Of a stretch of 27,589 nucleotides of DNA, positions 22,838 through 27,589 are shown one piece after another. Each line of letters begins with the position of its first letter. Position 1 is the stretch's first letter. The stretch lies in contig CAMCES010000022.1 in assembly GCA_945873925.1 (NCBI GenBank), positions 1 through 27,589 on the forward strand, in the 5' to 3' direction. Under the pieces are notes generated by a model. That model was not told the DNA's origin. It worked only from the letters and a program-made list of their open reading frames with translations, and did no database searches. This stretch comes from Bordetella parapertussis. GTDB lineage: Bacteria > Pseudomonadota > Gammaproteobacteria > Burkholderiales > Burkholderiaceae_C. Made by a program: the position numbers and the translations under genes.

Positions 22838-23350
22838 ATGTCAACCATCGGATGGTTGTTTCTGGTTTATTTTGTTTGGCTGGCGATCGGTCTGCTTTGG
22901 CGCAGCCAAACCGTGCGTGGCCCGTGGTTCTTTTTGTTCAGAGCCTTCTTTCCCAACTGGCAGTTCTATCACCAGGTCGGTCCAGTGCCCCATTTGTATG
23001 TGCGCTATGAAGCCCCCGGGCAAGCCTGGAGCGACTGGTGCTGGGTCTACCCGCGTGGCACCCGCAGCGTCTGGCAACTGTTTCATAACCCCTGGGGCAA
23101 CCGCGCCTTGGCCGCGCAAAACCTGGTGGACCATTTGTCCAGTGACATCAAAGACCTCGGGGAGGGGCAAGACGCCAGTCGGCTGGTGTCATACCAGTTG
23201 GTGTGTCGTTTGGCAGCGCAGGCGATGCGGCATTTGCAGCCTGCCCTGAGCCAAGGGCGATACCAACTTGAAATCCGACTCGAACGCCCTCTGCCCAGTG
23301 GTTTTGCCAGCAGCGACACGGTGCTGCGCAGTCCGGAGATGCCCCTTTGA
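22838..23350 (+). CDS. Uncharacterised membrane-anchored protein, 170 aa
   Basis: I do not recognise a named family. There is one N-terminal membrane segment (about residues 4-24), then a conserved-looking soluble part with many aromatics (FFPNWQFYHQVGPVPHLYVR, GQAWSDWCWVYPRGTRSVWQ) and helices near residues 85-140. The start is ATG 22838, behind an excellent AAGGAG (22827-22832); an upstream in-frame TTG is rejected. Its stop TGA overlaps the TTG start of the HTTM-like gene, so the two are translationally coupled and probably function together at the membrane. Base use is like the core genome. Confidence 0.82.
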   Translation: MSTIGWLFLVYFVWLAIGLLWRSQTVRGPWFFLFRAFFPNWQFYHQVGPVPHLYVRYEAPGQAWSDWCWVYPRGTRSVWQLFHNPWGNRALAAQNLVDHLSSDIKDLGEGQDASRLVSYQLVCRLAAQAMRHLQPALSQGRYQLEIRLERPLPSGFASSDTVLRSPEMPL

Positions 23351-24165
23351 GCGGTGAACTCGTCATTCGTTGCCTGGAGATCCTGTGCGCTTTGAGCTTA
23401 TTGCTGCAAACCGTCGAGAACTGGCGCATCGCCGACAGCACCGACCCGACTGGCGTGTGGTCTTGGTCATTGCAGCGTGCCGACATTCCTGCCTCCCCTG
23501 CTTGGGTCTTGCAAATGTTGGACTGGCTATACCAACCCCTGCCTTACCGAGCCTTGCTGTGGCTGCGCGGCCTGGTTGCCCTCTGGTTGGCGGTGGCTGG
23601 GGCGCAAATCGGTTCGGCTGTGGTGTTGTTCGTCTTGCAACTGCTGATCTTGGTGCGCTGGCGCGGGGCGTTCAACGGTGGCAGTGATTTCATGACCTTG
23701 ATCAGCCTGACCGGCATCTTGATCGCGCAGGCGCTGATGTTGTTCACCGAACCGGGTTTGGCTTGGGCGGCAGGCTTGGGCTATGTCGCGATTCATACCC
23801 TGAGCTCGTATTTCATCTCTGGCTGGGTCAAGCTCAAGCGGGCGGAATGGCGCAGCGGAGAAGCCTTGACCGTGTTTCTCAACAGCGGCTTGTATGGCCC
23901 CTTGCCGCCTGACAGTGTGTTTCGCCGCCCAGCCGTTGCGCTGGTGTGCAGTTGGGCGTTCATTTTGTGGGAGGGGGTGTTCCCATTGGTTTTGCTCTTG
24001 CATGACTTGGTTTGGTTGTTTGGCGGAGTGGCCCTTTTTTTCCATTTCCTGGTGTTCTGGTTTTTTGGCTTGAACCGTTTTTTTTGGGCTTGGGCTGCCA
24101 ATTTGAGCAGTGTGTTCTTTTTAGCTGACTGGCTGGGAACCAGACAGTTATTTCTTTATAACTGA
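23347..24165 (+). CDS. HTTM-like multi-pass membrane protein
   Basis: A 272-residue protein with about six membrane segments (roughly residues 8-22, 70-103, 115-135, 137-155, 200-222, 225-262). It has the motif RWRGAFNGGSDFMT (104-117) and the NSGLYGPLPPDS stretch, characteristic of HTTM-domain proteins, which are distantly related to the membrane part of vitamin K-dependent gamma-carboxylase. Their bacterial function is mostly unknown. The start is a TTG at 23347 within TTGA, overlapping the stop of the partner gene. No ATG is near. Identification as HTTM-like is by motif; the membrane nature is certain. Confidence 0.78.
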   Translation: MSGELVIRCLEILCALSLLLQTVENWRIADSTDPTGVWSWSLQRADIPASPAWVLQMLDWLYQPLPYRALLWLRGLVALWLAVAGAQIGSAVVLFVLQLLILVRWRGAFNGGSDFMTLISLTGILIAQALMLFTEPGLAWAAGLGYVAIHTLSSYFISGWVKLKRAEWRSGEALTVFLNSGLYGPLPPDSVFRRPAVALVCSWAFILWEGVFPLVLLLHDLVWLFGGVALFFHFLVFWFFGLNRFFWAWAANLSSVFFLADWLGTRQLFLYN

Positions 24166-24214
24166 TGAATTAAAAAAAATAATACTTTATAGTAAATAAA
24201 GGGTAAACTTTCAC

Positions 24215-24243
24215 TTGAACCGCTTCAGGTCTGTGCATAGAAT
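24215..24243 (+). promoter_or_regulatory. Sigma70 promoter of the M23 peptidase-bactofilin operon
   Basis: TTGAAC (24215-24220) and TAGAAT (24238-24243) are separated by 17 nt. An AT-rich block with an CTTTAT/ATAAAG inverted repeat (24185-24201) lies directly upstream and could act as an UP element. Transcription would begin near 24250, about 48 nt before ATG 24298. Confidence 0.65.
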
Positions 24244-24297
24244 GTCGATCCCCAATAAACTCGGGCTTGAGGGCTCATAAGAACACAGGACTTTTGC

Positions 24298-25227
24298 ATG
24301 CAGTTGATGTGGCTTTCAGGGCCCACCGGAAATGTCAGAACCATCTCGATCACCACCCGCAAGGTTTTATCCGCGGCTGTGGTGGTCGGTGTGTTCCTGG
24401 TCGGCTCCGGCTTCTTGCTGCACTTTGTGGGTTTCAAGATCGCCGTTGAATACAACCCCGACCTGGCGCGCAGCATCGGCGGCGTGACCACTGAGGCGGA
24501 GCAAAAGCGCATGGAGTCGGTCTACCGCGATCACCTGTCGCAGTTGCGTGAATCCATGCAAACCACGGTCAACGAAATCCGCCAACTCGAAACCATGAAG
24601 AACCGCTTCATGGAAATGGCCACGCCCACCGTTGTGCGCGACAAAGTCAACCGCCGTGACGAGAACAAAGGCGGCCCGATGGTGGATCCCCGTCCTTTCT
24701 CAAGACTGTTTAGACAGCCCTTGGGAATCGAATTTGACCAGACCCTGCAAGACTTTGTGCAAACCCAACAAGCCGTGCTTGAGTTAAGAGGTCACTGGGA
24801 GAAACAACTCGATTGGCTCAGCGCTTTGCCCACGGGAGTCCCGATCCAAGGCGACTTTCGGGTGAGCAGCGGTTTTGGTATTCGAAATGACCCGTTCACT
24901 GGCGGCTTGGCCATGCACGAAGGTTTGGATTTCACGGCAGCCACCGGGACCAAGGTGTTGGCCTCTGCCAAAGGGGTGGTGACCCGCTCCGGTTGGGACC
25001 CAGGCTACGGCAATGTGATCGAAGTCCAGCATGCCGAAGGTTTTGCCACCCGTTATGCCCACATGAGCAAGCGCATTGCACAAGTGGGTGATGTCGTCGA
25101 GCGCGGCGGTGTGCTGGGCGAAGTGGGCAGCACCGGCCGTTCAACAGGTCCGCATTTGCATTACGAGGTGTTCAACAAAGACCGGGTGATCAATCCGGTT
25201 CTGATGTTGCCACTGAGCTCAAGTTGA
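24298..25227 (+). CDS. Membrane-anchored M23 (LytM-type) peptidase
   Basis: Zinc endopeptidase expected to cut peptidoglycan cross-links. The 309 residues run from a membrane anchor (about 23-46) through a periplasmic coiled-coil region (about 65-105 and 145-175) to the peptidase domain (about 185-305). Zinc ligands are visible: His207 and Asp211 in MHEGLDF and His288 in GPHLHYE, with His286 as catalytic partner; SGFGIRNDPF and TRYAHMSK complete the site. It starts at ATG 24298 behind a good promoter and is followed 18 nt later by a bactofilin. That pairing is known from other bacteria, where bactofilins position or control M23 peptidases to shape the cell. Confidence 0.93.
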   Translation: MQLMWLSGPTGNVRTISITTRKVLSAAVVVGVFLVGSGFLLHFVGFKIAVEYNPDLARSIGGVTTEAEQKRMESVYRDHLSQLRESMQTTVNEIRQLETMKNRFMEMATPTVVRDKVNRRDENKGGPMVDPRPFSRLFRQPLGIEFDQTLQDFVQTQQAVLELRGHWEKQLDWLSALPTGVPIQGDFRVSSGFGIRNDPFTGGLAMHEGLDFTAATGTKVLASAKGVVTRSGWDPGYGNVIEVQHAEGFATRYAHMSKRIAQVGDVVERGGVLGEVGSTGRSTGPHLHYEVFNKDRVINPVLMLPLSSS

Positions 25228-25245
25228 CCTCGCACCGGAGTTCCC

Positions 25246-25680
25246 ATGTTTGAAAAATTGCGCGAAAAACCTTTGGCCAGTTCTCAAGAGCGGTTTGAAA
25301 CCCTGATCGGGCGCACCACCCAAATTTTCGGGCGTGTGGTGTTGGTCGATAGCGTGCGCATTGACGGTAAGGTGGTGGGCAACATCGAAACCACCAAAGA
25401 CAACAAGGTCACGATTGCCATCGGTCCCAGCGGGGAAGTCTCAGGCGACATCACAGCCCACCGCGTCATGGTCGCGGGCAAGGTTGAAGGCAATATTTAT
25501 GCTCACGAGCGCGTCGAGTTCCACAAAGACTCGGTGGTGCATGGCGACATCTCCTACGGCTCGATCGCGGTCGAACACGGTGCGCGTTTGCTCGGCCTGG
25601 TGATCCAAAACCCAGCAGGCGGCGGCACCGCAGGTGATGCCGCCAACTCTGCCATTCGACAAGCTCAGACCAGCAAGTAA
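25246..25680 (+). CDS. Bactofilin (polymer-forming cytoskeletal protein)
   Basis: Forms nucleotide-free filaments that scaffold cell-wall enzymes at the membrane. The 144 residues comprise a short N-terminal tail, a DUF583 right-handed beta-helix (about 22-125) with evenly spaced hydrophobic turns such as VRIDGKVVGNIETT and VMVAGKVEGNIYAHERVEF, and a Gly/Ala-rich C-terminal tail. It lies 18 nt after the M23 peptidase, supporting a joint role in local peptidoglycan remodelling. ATG 25246 is 6-7 nt after GGAG. Which shape feature it controls is not known here. Confidence 0.95.
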   Translation: MFEKLREKPLASSQERFETLIGRTTQIFGRVVLVDSVRIDGKVVGNIETTKDNKVTIAIGPSGEVSGDITAHRVMVAGKVEGNIYAHERVEFHKDSVVHGDISYGSIAVEHGARLLGLVIQNPAGGGTAGDAANSAIRQAQTSK

Positions 25681-25683
25681 GCA

Positions 25684-26541
25684 TTGGACACGCTGACACC
25701 TGATCAATACGACCAAGCCTACAACAACCAGGCTTTGGTGCCTGATTTTCTTCAATACCTGCAGCGCTGGGCTGCCGATTCCCAGGCTGTGCGCGACAGC
25801 CAGCCGTGTCTGACCGATCTGCAATACGGCAGCGGCCCCCAAGAAACCCTGGACATCTTCCCCACGTCCCAAGCCAAGGCTCCGGTCTTGGTGTTGTTGC
25901 ATGGTGGCTATTGGCGTGCTTTGGACAAGTCAGACTTCTCCTTTGTTGCCCCAGCCTTGACCGAACAAGGGGTGTGTGTGGTGGTGCCCAATTACGCCTT
26001 GTGTCCTGCGGTGACCATCCCGCAAATCGTCATGCAAATGGTCAAAGCTGTGGCCTGGGTATGGCGCTACATCAGCACCTGGGGTGGAGACCCCAACCGC
26101 ATCCATCTGGCTGGGCATTCTGCCGGCGGGCATCTCATCGCCATGTTGATGGGTTGCGATTGGCGCGCTTACGCAGCAGACCTGCCGCCAAACTTGCTCA
26201 AAACCTTGCTCGCGGTCTCGGGTCTGTATGAACTGGACTCGGTCCGCATGTCACCCCTGCTGCAAAAAGACCTGCGCCTCGATGACAAGCAAGTGCTGGC
26301 ATGCAGCCCCGCTTGGATGGTCCCGCCCATCAACAGCCAGCTCTTCAGCGTGGTGGGGGGCTTGGAGAGCGAGGCCTTTTTAAGTCACAACCAATTGATT
26401 CAGAACGCCTGGGGTCGGCAATGTGTTCCGCTGGCCCAAGTCATCCCAGACTTGAACCATTTCAGCATCATGGATGCGTTCGCCCAGCGTGGCCATCCTT
26501 TGAATCAACTGGTGTGCGAGATCAGTCACTTAGACCACTGA
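25684..26541 (+). CDS. Alpha/beta hydrolase of the kynurenine formamidase-like type
   Basis: A 285-residue serine hydrolase. HGGYW (73-77) forms the oxyanion loop, GHSAGGH (144-150) carries nucleophile Ser146, and the His in LNHFSIMD near the C-terminus completes the triad. HGGYWRALDKSD matches the arylformamidase-like branch, in which some members hydrolyse N-formylkynurenine, but no other kynurenine gene is nearby, so the substrate is open. It begins with TTG 25684, 3 nt after the bactofilin stop; no close ATG exists and the ribosome site is weak. It may be part of the peptidase-bactofilin operon by position only. It converges with ogt. Confidence 0.85.
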   Translation: MDTLTPDQYDQAYNNQALVPDFLQYLQRWAADSQAVRDSQPCLTDLQYGSGPQETLDIFPTSQAKAPVLVLLHGGYWRALDKSDFSFVAPALTEQGVCVVVPNYALCPAVTIPQIVMQMVKAVAWVWRYISTWGGDPNRIHLAGHSAGGHLIAMLMGCDWRAYAADLPPNLLKTLLAVSGLYELDSVRMSPLLQKDLRLDDKQVLACSPAWMVPPINSQLFSVVGGLESEAFLSHNQLIQNAWGRQCVPLAQVIPDLNHFSIMDAFAQRGHPLNQLVCEISHLDH

Positions 26542-26563
26542 GCAGCTCCCCGCAGGCGGTGCA

Positions 26564-27079
26564 TCACAGCAAGCCTTCGTGTCGAAGCAGGCTGTATTTG
26601 CGGTCCAAACCCCCAGCATAGCCAGTCAGCGCCCGGTTCGCGGCCACCACCCGGTGGCAGGGCACGATGATGCTCCAGGGGTTGCGCCCGACCGCCATGC
26701 CGACTGCCCGCGCGCCGTTGGCATGGTTCAGGTGCTGGGCCAGTTCGCCGTAGGTACTGAAACGACCGAACGGGATTTGCCGCAAGGCTTGCCAAACCTG
26801 TTGTTGAAACACGCTACCACTCAGGGCGTCCAAGGCCAACTCAAACTGCTGGCGATGGCCAGCAAAGTATTCCCTGACTTGTTCCTTGGCCAAACCCAAC
26901 CAGTGTTGCTTGGGCCCCCAGGGCAGATGTTGCAGGCTTGGTTTGTGGCGTTGGTGGTCAAACCAGCAGCCACTCAGACCAGCCTCGGTGGCCACCAGGG
27001 TCATGCCACCCAAAGGTGTGCTGATCGGCATCTGCCAAGCTTGGCGGTGATCAGCAAAAGCTTTGGAGACAGAGGTCAT
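26564..27079 (-). CDS. ogt: Methylated-DNA--protein-cysteine methyltransferase
   Basis: Suicide repair protein that takes the methyl group from O6-methylguanine on its own Cys. The 171-residue protein has the active site IVPCHRVV with Cys141, the Asn-containing helix-turn-helix with GELAQHLNHANGARAVGMAVGRNP (about 111-134) and the conserved YAGGLDRKYSLLRHEG C-terminus. It lacks the Ada regulatory domain. ATG 27079 is the longest start; ATG 27031 (MPISTPLGGM) matches the usual family N-terminus better and is a good alternative. It is divergent from the phosphomutase gene with about 95 nt between. Confidence 0.95.
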   Translation of the reverse strand: MTSVSKAFADHRQAWQMPISTPLGGMTLVATEAGLSGCWFDHQRHKPSLQHLPWGPKQHWLGLAKEQVREYFAGHRQQFELALDALSGSVFQQQVWQALRQIPFGRFSTYGELAQHLNHANGARAVGMAVGRNPWSIIVPCHRVVAANRALTGYAGGLDRKYSLLRHEGLL

Positions 27080-27135
27080 GTGGGCGCTGGGGTTGGTCGA
27101 TCAAAAGGAGTGGTCATCATAAGCCGGTGACTGTT

Positions 27136-27166
27136 TTGACTGCCGTGCGTGACGGCATCCTACAAT
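27136..27166 (+). promoter_or_regulatory. Probable promoter of the phosphomutase gene
   Basis: TTGACT (27136-27141) and TACAAT (27161-27166), separated by 19 nt, which is longer than ideal. The -10 is near consensus. Transcription would start around 27173-27175, practically at the start codon. Confidence 0.5.
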
Positions 27167-27174
27167 GCCCGACC

Positions 27175-27589
27175 ATGCAAATACACACCCCTATCTTCAA
27201 GGCCTACGACATCCGCGGCGTGGTGCCCAGCGCACTCCATCCCGAACTCGCCACCGCCTTGGGTCGGGCCTTTGGCACCCAAGCTTTGGCGCAAGGTGAA
27301 ACCACGGTTGCGGTCGGTCGCGATGGCCGCTTGAGTGGGCCCTCGCTGGCCAAAGCCTTGGTGCAAGGATTGGTGGACGTGGGCGTGAAAGTGATCGATG
27401 TCGGCATGGTCACCACGCCTCAGTTGTATTACGCCGCCAACACCTTGTGCCACAGCGGCATTCAAATCACCGGCAGCCACAATCCCAAGGACTACAACGG
27501 CTTCAAGATGGTGATGGCGGGCAGGGCGATCCACGGAGACGAGATACAAGGCCTGCGGCAAATGATGCAAGACCAAGCTTGGGTCTTGC
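27175..27589 (+). CDS. Phosphomannomutase/phosphoglucomutase, C-terminal part outside window
   Basis: Interconverts hexose 6- and 1-phosphates for LPS and exopolysaccharide sugar nucleotides. The first 138 codons are present. The protein starts MQIHTPIFKAYDIRGVVPS, the family N-terminus with metal/phosphate loop, and has AVGRDGRLS and the catalytic TGSHNPKDYNG with phosphoserine Ser101. It resembles the AlgC/ManB type. The start ATG 27175 is the only sensible one, as IFKAYDIRG begins at residue 7. No Shine-Dalgarno is seen, and the likely promoter lies right next to it. The C-terminal three-quarters run off the window. Confidence 0.93.
   Translation, partial: MQIHTPIFKAYDIRGVVPSALHPELATALGRAFGTQALAQGETTVAVGRDGRLSGPSLAKALVQGLVDVGVKVIDVGMVTTPQLYYAANTLCHSGIQITGSHNPKDYNGFKMVMAGRAIHGDEIQGLRQMMQDQAWVL

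Noticed and set aside
1..27589. CRISPR arrays, insertion sequences, transposases, integrases
   Set aside because: No regularly spaced repeats and no recognisable transposase or integrase were seen on either strand.

Overview
The window is chromosomal DNA of a betaproteobacterium, most likely order Burkholderiales, family Comamonadaceae (Limnohabitans/Rhodoferax-like). This is inferred from protein sequences and gene order: nrdR, minor pilins, ribD; cysS, alkA-like, accA, tilS, lysC, tRNA-Ser; and minC-minD-minE. Genes are tightly packed, with many 4-nt ATGA start/stop overlaps and several non-ATG starts (GTG or TTG).

Layout. (1) 1-4577, minus strand: a run of eight genes, lytic transglycosylase, nrdR, five type IV pilus minor-pilin genes (fimT, pilV, pilW, pilX, pilE) and the first part of ribD, which runs off the left edge. 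(2) 4667-7255, plus: a long DUF349 protein, convergent with and overlapping lpxH. (3) 7252-9745, minus: TPR lipoprotein-sized exported protein, secreted and cytoplasmic cyclophilins (ppiA-like, ppiB), lpxH. (4) 9871-15262, plus: cysS, alkA-like glycosylase, accA, tilS, lysC and tRNA-Ser(GCU), a housekeeping block. (5) 15205-17380: an AT-rich, probably acquired segment behind the tRNA gene. It holds a truncated phosphatase whose reading frame runs antisense into the tRNA, a 458-nt non-coding stretch, and an SPFH/stomatin-NfeD pair. (6) 17451-18751: an unknown 161-aa protein, a small exported protein with its own promoter and terminator, and on the other strand a 35-codon micro-ORF with a consensus Shine-Dalgarno. 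(7) 18966-20590, minus: a MarR-like regulator, membrane histidine kinase and single-domain response regulator operon, preceded by a long palindrome. (8) 20827-22704, minus: minC-minD-minE division-site operon. (9) 22838-24165, plus: an uncharacterised membrane-anchored protein translationally coupled to an HTTM-like multi-pass membrane protein. (10) 24298-26541, plus: M23 peptidase, bactofilin and alpha/beta hydrolase behind a good sigma70 promoter. (11) 26564-27589: ogt-type methyltransferase (minus) and the start of a phosphomannomutase/phosphoglucomutase (plus), which may be leaderless.

Most of the window is core metabolism and envelope biology (pilus, LPS, peptidoglycan, division). I do not see a complete new defence or mobile system. 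The parts that best repay a second look are the tRNA-Ser junction with its broken phosphatase, the micro-ORF at 18644-18751, the palindrome-controlled MarR/kinase/regulator operon with an atypical kinase H-box, the HTTM pair, and the minor-pilin cluster that lacks pilY1 and has an unusual PilW N-terminus.
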